A DNA stretch of 64,000 nucleotides from Euonymus europaeus (lineage: Eukaryota; Streptophyta; Magnoliopsida; Celastrales; Celastraceae). A program made the translations under genes and the position numbers. Within the stretch, counting starts at the first letter, position 1. Every line of letters starts with the position of its first letter. Below are positions 23,801 through 35,107 of the stretch, piece after piece. The DNA lies in the NCBI GenBank assembly GCA_963580455.1, contig OY756967.1, positions 18,150,022-18,214,021 of the forward strand, in the 5' to 3' direction. The notes under the pieces were generated by a model, which was not told the origin of the DNA, ran no database searches, and saw only the letters and a program-made list of their open reading frames with translations.

Positions 23801-26800
23801 AGCAACAGTTGGTCATATTACCTGTTCTCCTGCAAGAGGATCTGGAACATTCTCAAAAATCAAAGGCTCCTGCTTCAGAGGGTCAGGGTCCAGGGAACCA
23901 AGAATCTGTGGAAAAAGTATATAGGATGAATAGATCAAAAATGAATGCAGAATATATAAATTAAAGAAAAAACAAGACAGAAATTATTATTTGGTCTGAG
24001 AAAAATGTGGGGTTAAGTTACCAAATACTTCTAGATACCAAAGACTTTAAGACCCTAAACAAAATACATAGAGATCTTCAGCGAACATAGAATATGTAGC
24101 AGACAATAGCTCTACTCCCAAAAAGAGGGAAAAAAAACAAGCACATTCGATCATTTTCAAACTCCCTCATGCTATATTTATGGGTGTCACAGTTACATGA
24201 GAGAGAAAAATTGAAGATAGGGCAAAGTAACAGAATCAGTCGACAATCAAATATCATATTGGCAGATAATTTCATGTCCCTAGTAATTTATGAAAAGAAC
24301 ACCCAACATACTATATCTAGTGACATAAGGCACAATATAATAAGGTGGCTCAAAATTTAGCTCAGCTAAAGCAGGAAAAATACATATTCTCTTATCTCTA
24401 TAGTTTATACTCCATTATACTTTATTCTACAAGAGACAATGTTAAAGCTAATACCTCCACATCACCTACTTCATCTGACTCCATAACATCCGTTACTTTT
24501 CTTGGATTTAAAGGAAATGGGTCCCGCAGAACTTCAATTTTACACAGCTGGAAATCCCCTGCACCGGAAACATGAACCTGACATAAACATAAGTTGTCAA
24601 ATTACCAACAATATACACCAGAGGCAACGTAACAATGAATTATGCAATAATTTCATAATTAATTACCAGCTGATTTACAGAGAGGTTGCGAGCACGTAGA
24701 TAACCAGTAAGGAGGAGGGTACATTTTTCTCTACTGTGATCATTTGCTACCATATCAACCTAAAATGCATCAAAAATTCCAGAATAAAAGAATCAGGCAG
24801 AGCTTTCATACAGGGGTTCAGTAATTTCTGAAAATAGTATCATAAAGAAACAAGCATTTACCACAACAAGGGATTATGTGAACAATTCATATCACAGCAA
24901 ACAATAAATATGTGAAAAGGAATTGGCAACAACTTAACCAAATAGATATTGCCAAAATGCACTTTTATATGTACAAGTTGAGATAACAGATTCACACAAG
25001 TGAAAGAACTAATATAACGTATGAGATCTAGTTGATCATCACTTTTCATGAAGTATGGGCAGGAACTGGTGATGCAACTAACAAAAACTAGCAATAAGCT
25101 TTCACCCATTTTTGTACCCAAATTCACAATAATAAAAGCACCTGCTCAGCCATAAGGAAAGGTCTTTGATTTCTCCAATGAGGCACCGTGAGTCTTTGCT
25201 CCTTGAATTGCCACATAAACTGCAATAACATCAGTCAAGGCATAAGAGAAGCGCAAGAACCAATAAGGGCGAGAAATAGATGTTACTAACTGTAGAACCC
25301 ATGCCATTTTCCAGTAATTAGCAAGACCTCAAAGTCTGAACTCTTTATCAGAAAAGAAGTTTTGGTTAAGCGTAGACAATAACCTTGTGCAACTCATCCT
25401 TTTTATCAGCTGCGTAAAACTTGCAATCTTCAGGAAATCTGGAAGCGATGTTAGATATACACATCTTTTTTGCGTCATTCCTTATTTTTGGCTTGGCAGG
25501 CAAGTCCTACAACCAGGAAAAAAAATTATTAAAAAAAATGTACAGCAAATCTTAACTTCTCCTCTTTGGAGATTCATGAACTCACACAAAACTTACACGA
25601 ATCAACACTACAGTGCTTGGTAAACCCATTCCTTTAAACACAGATAGGCAATGACTTCCAAAAGAATCGATATAGAAGGGAGCACTCTCTTCCCGTGGGG
25701 AGTTTGCTGATGCTACAAAAGCAATCAAATCCGCAACCTAACACTAGGATCATTGTCAATTTCCCAGAAAAGCTAAAAGAATCAACAAAATGGAGGTACG
25801 CATAAAACCAGCAGAACTCATAAATTAAGACGGATTCCAGTCTACGGTTTACCTTGGCCTTTGCCATACAGGAAAGAAAATCCCCGTGAGGTGCTTTCAA
25901 TACCTGTAACAAATAACTTCAGTTAGGCAGATAGACATTTCCAGAACAAGCACATGTTCCCCCAAAGCACAGTAGCGTTATCAAAAAAATATAATTCTGA
26001 AAAAATACACACCTACAAAAAATAGAAAAATTTGGCATTCTTAATAATACAGACAAATTAAGTATCAGGGGAAATTTTGCTAAGCAAATTAACATAAGAA
26101 CATAAGGATCATGTAACAATTCAGTTGCATTGTCTCTTGGAGTATAGAAGAGAGGATTTCATTGGTACTGACTATTTTTTATATATATAATCAATAGATG
26201 GATTCAGACAAATGAGACTCAAGAGTCAAGAACTACGATATTCAACTCTCACAGAAACCAATGAGTAATGACTAAATAGTCCACCTTCTTTTTGATGCAG
26301 TAGCATATACCAGCAATCATATGATTATATGAAGGAAATAGCAGAATTTTTCCCTTTAATTGTTTCTTACAATTTTACAAAGGATTATAAATTAAGATGT
26401 CTTCAAAATGAAAAGTACCGTTACTCTCAACCTATACTCAGAAGAAGCAACTGTTGAAGACGCAGCTCTGCTGTCCTCTCCAGACAATAATCTCAAGAAA
26501 TCATCAGCAAGTGAATCTAGGTCCACAGAAGTAGAGAGCCCAAAAAGAACCTGCAATTAAGGGAAGGAGATTACGGCATTGGAATCTCAACTACGGCCAT
26601 ATAAGAATACCATAATCAAACACGTCATATCAAAGTTTATTAAAAAAAACATCAACTATCAAAACAATGATGCACAGCAAGTACAATTCTCACAATTACA
26701 ACGGGAGCACTTGCAGCCTCTTTTTCTTTAAGCACAAGCTCGCGTTTCTGCTCTCGCAACTACAAAATAACAAGTCACAGTATAAATATGAAAATCAACA

Positions 26801-27133
26801 AAACTGCACATAAAAAAAGAGAAGAAAAACCATAATTTCATAAAAGGAACAAAAAAAAACGTAAGTATCAATAACCTTCTTGTTAAATTGTTGTCGAGCA
26901 GCCCGAGCTCCTTTGGCAACACCGCGCTCTGACTTAGCAATCCTGCCTTTCGCTGATAAAATTTCGAACCAGAACTAGCACAATTCAGCATAATTTATGG
27001 TAAACAGATAACCAGGATAGTGCCTCTATAACTAGAGAAATCAATGACCTTTGAGAGGAGCTTTGTGTTCTTTGCGAGATGATTTAGAGGAGTAGCGAGT
27101 TTTGTGTGGTTTATTGGTTTGAGCTTTCCCCAT
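17880..27133 (-). CDS. TSR1: Pre-rRNA-processing protein TSR1, 21 exons, 782 aa
   Basis: TSR1 is a nucleolar/cytoplasmic 40S ribosomal subunit assembly factor of the BMS1/TSR1 family. I assembled 21 exons, all with GT-AG borders and consistent phase: 27133-27049, 26952-26876, 26759-26694, 26550-26419, 25903-25853, 25737-25597, 25506-25384, 25219-25142, 24759-24667, 24577-24455, 23905-23822, 22571-22473, 22072-21881, 21670-21595, 20801-20698, 20613-20354, 20249-20163, 20074-19859, 18825-18747, 18484-18421, 17998-17880. They total 2349 nt. The start reads [16 protein letters not shown] in a CCACCATGG context. Residues about 230-320 correspond to the AARP2CN region. Residues 385-448 form an acidic linker ([14 protein letters not shown]). 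About 470-780 is the conserved C-terminal domain, with [22 protein letters not shown] and [16 protein letters not shown]. The length is close to plant homologues (~790 aa) and no stops or shifts were found, so it is probably functional. Confidence 0.95.
18665..18712 (+). repeat. G-rich tract in TSR1 intron 19
   Basis: A run of G-blocks (ggggg t gggggggg ttg tgggg tgggggtgtggggg) lies on the plus strand, inside the intron between the coding exons 18747-18825 and 18421-18484. The plus strand is the template of TSR1, so the RNA carries the C-rich complement. Confidence 0.85.
22820..23330. mobile_element. SINE-like remnant in TSR1 intron 11
   Basis: Within the 1.25-kb intron between exons 11 and 12 are words typical of plant tRNA-derived SINEs: gcagcgggtgggttcgggg, gatgtacgcaa and agaggttgtttc, followed by a region like the second half (ggttgcatcttgcaa, aggcaacaaggtg at 23260-23325). 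The segment ccccacatat..tgaagaggttgt is present twice in tandem (about 22900-22960). This explains why the intron is the longest of the gene. Family assignment is tentative. Confidence 0.55.
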
Positions 27134-27202
27134 GGTGGCTGCAAAAATAGTCTTGCACTGCCAAAGCGGCTTCGTGTTCGAGATACCGAATTCGCCACAG
27201 CA

Positions 27203-27213
27203 AGGGTTTTATA
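27203..27213 (-). promoter_or_regulatory. TSR1 TATA box and telo-box
   Basis: On the minus strand the sequence CCTATAAAACCCTTG lies 70-80 bases upstream of the ATG. It holds a TATA box (TATAAAA) overlapping a telo-box (AAACCCT). Telo-boxes are established promoter elements of plant ribosomal protein and ribosome-assembly genes. Confidence 0.7.
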
Positions 27214-27277
27214 GGTTTGTGCTGCTGACTTCGTCGAAGGGGAGAGGTCTGCCAGGGGTAGGTTTTTCTGCAAATGG

Positions 27278-27283
27278 AGCCCA
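27278..27283 (-). promoter_or_regulatory. Site II element (TGGGCT) upstream of TSR1
   Basis: TGGGCT on the minus strand, about 145 bases before the TSR1 ATG. Site II (TGGGCY) elements bind TCP factors and often pair with telo-boxes in growth-linked genes. The position fits a proximal promoter. Confidence 0.5.
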
Positions 27284-27720
27284 GTGCCGGAATTAAATGC
27301 CACGTACGCAGTATTAAAATAATTTAATAACAGCTCAAGTCCAGACTTGAATAAAATAGTTTTTTTTTTGAAACAAAGGTCATGAGACCCACTTCATTAG
27401 TAGAAAAATCAAATAATCACTAGCATGTGATATGAATTAATCACTGATTTTAATAATCTGTTTTATAAGGAGCTTTGGCTCTATATAGGACAGTCAAATT
27501 AGTGACGTGTCACATTGACTCGTCTGTAACCTTTCTTTTTCTCTTTTTTCTTTTTGCCTAATAAGATTGGCAGTCAGCTTACGTAACATGGCACGGCACA
27601 CTTAAATGACATGCAAACCAAAATTTGGGATCTGATACATATCATCGCTAAACACCACAAAGCCAAAATATGTCACACACACACATATAAAAGTCTTCAC
27701 TCCTGCGAACTTAAATAAAA
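27284..27720. other. TSR1 upstream intergenic region
   Basis: No gene. Contains a poly-T tract (27360-27370), a pyrimidine tract (27530-27555) and a short (CA)n tract (27674-27686). It may hold distal promoter sequence of TSR1. Confidence 0.4.
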
Positions 27721-28442
27721 GGTTCAATTTAAGGACTTTCATTTTGGTCCGTTAGATTCATCTAATGGTTGGGACATTTCTTATCCCAAATCGTGATTTT
27801 CGTCCGTCATCTCCAATAGCACGATCTCGTCTTGCCTTTTAATCTGTATTTCTCTCAAGCTCTTTTGCCGAATAAATTAGATTAAGTTCTGTACTAAACT
27901 TGAGTAAGCTGCTACAACAGTCAAGATTACTTCAAATGGGGTGAATTCCTTTTAGACCAAGCCTCCATGCTTCATCAATAAGCAAAGCATTAGTTGCTTC
28001 ATCACAATTAAGCATACAATTCAGAGAACCAAGAAACATTGCCAAGAAGAAACCATTATTCAATAGAAAAACCAAAAAATTCAAATGCAAGTCAAATGTG
28101 TGCCTGTCTAACTCGAGGAAGGGAGAAGCGTTGTCGGAAGAAGAACTCGAGCTAAGGAGAAAACAGGAACTGCGCGATGGAGAACTTTATCTTAGGAGCA
28201 AACAGGCGCGACACAATAGAGAACCCAAGCTGAAGAAGAAGAAATGTGTGGGGTTGATAAAGAACCCAAGCTGAAGAAGACAGAGACGAGAAGGCAGGAC
28301 GCGATCGTGCTGCTGGAGATGACGGACGAAAATTGCGATTTGGGAGAATCTGGTTAGGCGCGAGAGCTGGGCTGAGGGATAAGAAATGTCCCAATCATTA
28401 GATGAATCTAACGGACCAAAATGAAAATTCGTAAATTGAGCC
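27721..28442. mobile_element. Non-autonomous terminal-inverted-repeat element
   Basis: The left end (27721-27786) and right end (28376-28442) are inverted copies of about 66 bases with few mismatches. Both carry the core GGTCCGTTAGATTCATCTAA. The interior is about 590 bases without a transposase. It contains a duplicated segment (gaacccaagctgaagaag at about 28218 and 28263). A clear target duplication was not found. The long inverted ends suggest a MULE-like or foldback-type element. Confidence 0.8.
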
Positions 28443-29642
28443 CTTAATTTTAGTTTGCAGGAGAGAAAACTTATATATATATATATATATGTATAGTTCA
28501 GTTTGAATAGCAAAACTATTGGCAAATTACATAAATTTTCTCCAAAATATTGATGTCAATGGAGTTTCAAATTGTTTGGAACATATTTCTAAAAATTATT
28601 TTTATTTTTTAAAATAAAAAATATGATAAAAATTCATTTGGGTGTCATAGTTTTTGAAAATAATTTTTTAAAATTGTATTTTTGAAAAAAGAAAATTGAA
28701 AACAACTAAATCATGTTTTGGTGAATTTTGGAAATAGACTGTTGGCATTTTTATAAATAAATTGAACTTCGTTTTTCTCTCTCTTGCTCTACTTCTTCTT
28801 CCATTTATCTTTAGTTGTTACGATCTTCCTTCTCTCTCCAACTCTCCCCCCTTCTCTCTTCTCCATAATCTCTTCAAATTTACTTGATATACTTTCCGTC
28901 ATTGTTCACAATTGTTCTTATTATATAGCCGATCTTCTTTTGTGTCTAAATTTTTTGTATTTTTTATTTATAAAACAGTTTCCAAATAACACAAACCAAA
29001 TGAATTTTTAACACTTTTTTTTTATTTTTAAAATTGTTTTTGAAAATCATACTCAAAATCGTTTTTAATTATTAAAAATGAAAATGATTTCTAAACCCAC
29101 TCTAAAACATTTTGCTCCTTAATCATGCCTTTAGTTGTAGTGGATGTTTGACATGAATTGAGCATATTGTTGTATCTAGAAGTTGATGTGGTTGCATGCA
29201 TGGTCTCTACTGTAAGTGGTCTCCGCACAGCCATTTTTATATTGTTTGATCATTATTTGCAATTGATTCTCCGCTTGAAGCACCCCATTCATAGACCTTG
29301 TCAGCAGTCACGCCACTCCTTCCACTTGAAACACCTCTTTCATGATGAATCATAGCAGGCCCTCCAGTAACTACACAGCCCTGACCATGTCCATGTTCCT
29401 ACAAATAGAGTGGGTTAACATCCATGTTATAACACAAGTGAAGAATGTAGAGTCCTTTGTCTACCGTAGGTCCTTTTTATGTCTAGTTTTTCCGCATTTT
29501 ATGCAACGAACCATCAGATATCTTGATCGAAGCTTCTTCTTAGTTCAGGTCTCTTCAACATCATCATCATTTTCATACTTCGAGTCCCTTACAACATCCT
29601 CATCCCTATTATCACAATCATCCAGCTCATTCTAATCATCTT
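28443..29642. other. AT-rich region with a possible decayed MITE and coding scrap
   Basis: At 28555-28640 and 29000-29105 there are loosely inverted AT-rich segments sharing aaaattcatttgg and tttttgaaaa words, perhaps an old MITE. From 29640 down to about 29130 the minus strand shows broken reading, including CIKCGKTRHKK, which faintly recalls a zinc knuckle from a MULE transposase tail. Neither is firm enough to call. Confidence 0.3.
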
Positions 29643-31270
29643 TGTCACGCCCCGACTTCCAGAGCGTGACGTGAAAAAAATAATTAAATAATTTATATTA
29701 ATTAACATAAATAATCAACCTAATTAGTACTTCCTACATAATCATGAGTTAATAGTATTTAACACTTACGACAAATATATACATATAAACGTATTTACAT
29801 ATCACCCACAAGAGATGTCGACTCTAAATAAAACATCTTCCATTCCCTTGGTATGTGCACCTATCCAGCAGTCCAGTCCTCTATTAGTAGCTTGATTGGC
29901 CTCGATAGACTCAGTTGGAACAAAAAAACATACAATACATAAATGAGCCGATGCTCAATAAGAAATACCATAACCTTGAATAATAAACAAAATATCCCAG
30001 CCAACATTTAGCCACACACAAACATCAACCAAACTTCTCATGCCATCAGCATAGTCTCAATCTCTTTCACATTTCAAACTTAAAATAGGAACTTCCATCT
30101 ACAAGTAAAAAAGGTAGGCATTCTCACTCTACTTGAACTTACCACATTCCGCTTTGTGACCGTATAGTGAGTCCTTACCGGATCTTCCCACTGTACGCAT
30201 AGGGCCACCATTTGCTCTCAACATCGCAAGCACAACACTCCGTTCCAATATCTCTTCTCAATCCAAAAATAAAGACTCAACAAAAATTTGTAAGCACAAG
30301 AAGCACGATTTTTATTATGTACCTCTAATTTTATCAAAATGTTCAACTCACGCAAATCATGATCAATCTGAATCACATCAACGGTCAATACAACCAATTG
30401 AAATTTCTTCCTTTATTCTACTCGGATAACATATAATAATTTTAATATAATCACATAACTATGGTACCTCCTACCTATCCAAGCAACAACAAATTCACCA
30501 ACATCCCTGCACCATTTAGACAACCAGACCATCTATCAAATTCACCACCCATTTCAACGCCATATTAGCAACCCTTTTACAGTTCAAAATTTGTAGCAAT
30601 CATCCCATAAATTATTAATAATATCACACTGTTACCATAACTAAAATTCAAATTATTCCAAAGTTATAGAATTTCCTACCTCAAGAAGTGCCTAATGTCT
30701 CACCAAACCACCAAGATCCTCTACCAATTTCCTAAGCCGTAGGTACCGCACACGAGCCAACCCTCAACTAATCTATTAGAACCCCTACACATCCAAACTC
30801 CAACTTGTGTTCGCACAACATCGGTACCCAGTAAAATGATAGATTGACAGCAACAACCACCCACCAAAACCTGCCTCACTACTCCCCTTTTCCCAATTCT
30901 TCCACTGTCTTTTTTTTTCTTTAGAAAATCATGTAGTTATCCAGTTTACTCATCAACCCCATTATTTTATTATTCACAAGGAACACCCACACCCCCCACC
31001 CCCCACATTTATACCATCAACAATTTATTCTTTTACATCTAATCCCCCCCCCCCTCATTTATACCATCAACAATTTATTCTTTTACATCTAATCCATTTC
31101 TCAATTTAAATTTTACCCCTAATTTATTTCCTAAATTCTTTTAATATATATTTGTTTGTAAATAAATTATTTTGATACGAATTTAATTATCAGATCCTAT
31201 AGTGTACCATTGTGTGTGTCATCCTCTTATTCTATATCCTCATTATTTCTAGGTCAAGATATCACATCCT
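29643..31270 (-). mobile_element. Ty3/gypsy 3' LTR (about 1.6 kb)
   Basis: On the minus strand the LTR would start TGTGATATC at 31270 and end GGGGCGTGACA at 29643. Just outside its start is AATTTCGAGGACGAAATTAT followed by a purine-rich CAAGGAGAGGAGGA. This matches the usual end of pol and the polypurine tract in chromovirus-type gypsy elements. Within the LTR a 40-base segment is tandemly duplicated (31004-31043 and 31057-31095), separated by a C-run. The matching internal region is not recognisable to the right. Confidence 0.6.
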
Positions 31271-32235
31271 CCTCTCCTTGAAAAATAATTTCGTCCTCGA
31301 AATTTAAATTCACTCTCAATCATGTAAAGTGAACCATGCTGTTTTTTCATCGCAAATTTAGCACCCATGTCAACTTCTTTACACCATGATCATGGAGAGG
31401 ACTCTTTAGCACATTTTCTGTCCCCATTATCACTCAGCCCACTGTTAAACAATTTCAAAGCAAATATAATGCATCCATAACCAATTTTTTTCTTTCACGA
31501 TAACTAGTTTCAAGATCAAGTTAGCATAGAATACTAGAAGAAAAAAAACAACACAAGCCATATTTAAATGGAGTCATGAGCATGGTAATTCATATTATTA
31601 TTCCTGCCTTGACCTACCATCCCGGCCACAATCATCCAATCACACACACACACAAGAATTTTTCACTAAGTTTTATTATATCAATATCACAATAGCCATA
31701 CTACCATGTCAAAGAAAAATTGTAATCATCGCATATGTGTGCTATCACACCACTACTTCTCACCAACTCACCATTCCAACACATACCCAATACACGGCAT
31801 ATCAATGAATAATCACTCTGTTGGTGACGCCTTCTCAGTGACCTTTTCTCAAATTCAATTTAACTACACACTATATGTTCTCATATAAGTGTCTTTCAAA
31901 AATCTCACACCAACTCAAAATTTATATATATATATATAATGTGTGCGTGTGGCCATTTCCACAATTTATCAATTGTACATCAATATGGAAAACCAAAATC
32001 AAATTTTCCTTATTACAAGACAATTCAGGCATTCATTGCTAGCACACCCACTAGTAAAGAGTTTATATCGTTGAATAATAAGAGATGAGTTGCTATTATT
32101 GAGAGTGGACCTGCGAGATCGGTCGCCGCTGATCAGCTTAATAGAATGAGCCACTGGGTGACAGTGTGTATATGAGCGTGCTGGTCAAATTAAATTGGAA
32201 GGCTTATGATGTATGGAGTTCCAAACATGAAGACT
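31271..32235. other. No gene seen (decayed retroelement flank)
   Basis: After the polypurine-like tract the sequence loses coding character. (CA)n at about 31640-31655 and (TA)n at about 31922-31938 are simple repeats. Confidence 0.4.
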
Positions 32236-33088
32236 GACAAAGTTCGGGAAAAGTACGGATAGGTCACTCAAAGATAAGGGTGTTTGCAATCAGGTCACCG
32301 AAAGAAAAACGTTTTCAATTAGATCACTCAATGTTTCAATTTTAAACAAATAGACCACTCCAATATAATTCCGACCATTTTATTACCGGAAAGTGTTGAC
32401 TGGTCATAAATTTGCCACATTAGAATATAAAATTAAAATTAAAATGCCACATGGATTATAAAAACATATAATTAATTAAAAAATGAAAAACCAAAAAAAA
32501 AAGAGAAAAATAAGATGAATCTCTCAAATTAGATTGCCCCTCTCCATATGATTTTGGCCTTTCACTGTCCGCCACTCATAACCCATCAGTACCGCTCTCT
32601 CCCCTCTATTTTCTCACTCTCTGTCTTGTCTAGTTTTTTTTTCTCTATCTGTCGAAACCTACTTCTCTCTAAACCATAGAGAAGACAAAGCTTAAAGCAA
32701 GCCTCAATCACGTCCTTGATTTATTTATGTAGTGAATATTCTTCATTAATTTTTTTGAAATGTGCAAATGAGTTTCAGTCGACCATGGCATCTGGTGGAG
32801 AAAGAAGGTTGGGAGAGAGGGGGAAAGAGAAAAATAGGTTTTAGGTTTTCATTATTTTATTTGAAAATTTACATGGATTGCCATGTCAATCAAGTATACA
32901 TCACTATGTCAAATTTGCGCCAAGTCAGCAACTTCTGGTGAGCAATTGGCCGGAATTAGACCGGAGTGGTCTATTTGTTTAAAGTTGAAACATTGAGTGA
33001 CCTAATTGAAAATGTTTTTCTTTCGATGACCTGATTGCAAACGCCCCTATCTCTGAGTGACATATCCGTACTTTTCCCGACAAAGTTC
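32236..33088. mobile_element. Non-autonomous MULE (833 bp) with 10-bp target duplication
   Basis: The direct repeat GACAAAGTTC lies at 32236-32245 and 33079-33088. Between them the element 32246-33078 has long inverted ends of about 115 bases (32246-32361 and 32963-33078), starting GGGAAAAGTACGGATA. Long terminal inverted repeats with a 9-11-base target duplication are the hallmark of Mutator-like elements. No transposase is present. The interior (32450-32900) is AT-rich with a pyrimidine tract and may be captured sequence. Confidence 0.92.
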
Positions 33089-33300
33089 ATATAGTTCAAC
33101 GACATGTAAACCTTACGGTTGAGGAAGGCCCATAGAGTTCATAACCATGCGCCGTTAGGCAATCTCGCGGAATAAGTTTTGTTTTTCCTTTTTTCCTTTT
33201 AATCTTTGAAACCGTACCTTTCATAATATGTTGCATTAGTTCGGTTGAGAGTTTGGTTAGTCATGGATTTCATACATTAATTTTGGATTTGGGTGAAATC

Positions 33301-34175
33301 TGTTGGAAAAATGGTGGTCAACAACTATTTGATTAATAATTATTTACAACTAATTGAGTATTAGTTGAATGTAATTTAGTGGGTTATATTGAAGATTAGA
33401 GATTAGAGTTAAAAGTTTTCTAAAACCATTTTTTGGTTGAATGAAAATTGACTCCAAAGTGGTCATGTTAAGTATGATATATTGAGTGCAAAATAATAGA
33501 AATGTTGGAATCCCACATTTCATAATTGTGTTGTGTGACTTGGGTTTATAAACCCAAATGTTGGATGTAAGACTTGGGCCCAATGACACCCAAGCTTTTG
33601 TGAGAGAGAGAGGCTCTACATAAAATGTTTGGGCTCACTAAAACACACACGCGCGTGGGTCTGAGCTCAGACTTGGGCTTATTTAGCCCATTTGGACTTA
33701 ATATTTTGTACTAGTCCACTATCCAGGTTCGTTGAATGTGAACATGAGGCTTATTCGAAATTCAAAATTTTCATTACGAAATTAATTCAAATATTTCCGT
33801 TACAATATTAATTCGGTTTAATACTCGATTTAATTCGTTTTCCTTGGGTTCTACTGTAAATAGTAGCCCAAATGGTATGGAAAGATTACACCATTTCTCC
33901 AAAGCTTAACTCTAGAGCCGAAACTCTATTCCTTCTTCCCAGTCAAATTTATTCTTAAGAGTGCATTCTATTTTTGGTGCGAACGAGCCTACCGGTAGAA
34001 GGGAGTGTTGTATCTTGAGAGGTGTTTGCCTACTTCAACATTGACACCGGTGGCTGAGGCATTTTCACCTTAAGGAGATTTGTAATTCGCATACCTCACT
34101 TCAATCTCGTGTTTGCATTCCGATCCGATTTTTTATAATTTCGGTTGTTTTCACTTTCAATTCTAGATATCTATA
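33301..34175 (+). mobile_element. Ty1/copia left LTR, part 1
   Basis: Starts TGTTGGAAAAATGG and aligns with the right LTR at 44529 for about 870 bases at high identity. It is interrupted at 34175 by a Helitron. The five bases before it (AAATC, 33296-33300) equal those after the right LTR (45484-45488), the expected target duplication. Confidence 0.92.
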
Positions 34176-34196
34176 TCTATACTATCCTATATAATT

Positions 34197-34551
34197 GATA
34201 GATTTCCAGCGTTTTTACGGCAAGTTCAGCGACAAAATAAAATAGCCGCGCGTCTGCGTAAGCCAACATATCATCACCACCGTCCGATTTGCGGGTTCCT
34301 CTCTTTCATCTACCAAACCCCCTAGGTTTATCTACCTTCTGATTCTGATCGCCCGCGAGCAGATGTGGTTTTCTTCTTCTCAACGAAAGATAGATTTCCA
34401 GCGTTTTTACGGCGAGTTCAGCGACAAAATAAAATAGCCGCGCGTCTGCGTAAGCCAACATATCATCACCACCGTCCGATTTGCGGGTTCCTCTCTTTCA
34501 TCTACCAAACCCCCTAGGTTTATCTGCCTTCTGATTCTGATCGCCCGCCTC
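34197..34551 (+). repeat. Tandem duplication at the Helitron 5' end (192-bp period)
   Basis: The segment starting gatagatttccagcg at 34197 is repeated from 34389 almost unchanged. A third smaller word, gagcagat..ttcttcttctcaacgaa, occurs at about 34359, 34618 and 34732. It probably arose by local duplication within captured gene leader sequence. Confidence 0.9.
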
Positions 34552-35107
34552 CTATCCACGATTGCATCGTCCTCCGCTTGCTCCAGCCTTCGTCTTCGAC
34601 TTTGATTTGGTTCAGGTGAGCAGATTTCGTTTCCTTCTTCTCAACGAACCTCTTCCGTTGAGTTCTCTTCTCCTGGTCTCTCTCTCTTCGATTTCATTCT
34701 TTTGTCTTTCTTTGATTTGGTTCAGGTGAGCAGATGTGGTTTTCTTCTTCTCAACGAACGTCTTTCGTTGAGTTCTCTTCCCTTGGTCTCTCTCTCACCT
34801 GAAGGTTAATAAATTTTGAGGCCTTTCAACTGGTTTGAGAATTTTTGACACTTCAAACGAAAGCTCGTGCGTAGGTTTCCAAATTTTTACCCTATCAAGC
34901 AACACCTTTCTTCCCTTGACCCAATCTGGTTTCATGCAGTTGCTTCTTTGTTTTATATGGATTAATTTGCCTTAAACAGATTTGGCTTTCTATGATTTTC
35001 CAATACTTCTCTGTTTGTGCTAAAAATTTTGTTTCCCTTTCTCTTATGTTGATTCCAGTGATAATGGTTGATTGATTGATCTTTCCTCTCCTAACAATGA
35101 TGATTTT

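Noticed and set aside
26995..27303. 102-codon minus-strand open frame across the TSR1 start
   Set aside because: It is in another frame from TSR1 exon 1, which is supported by family similarity and splicing.
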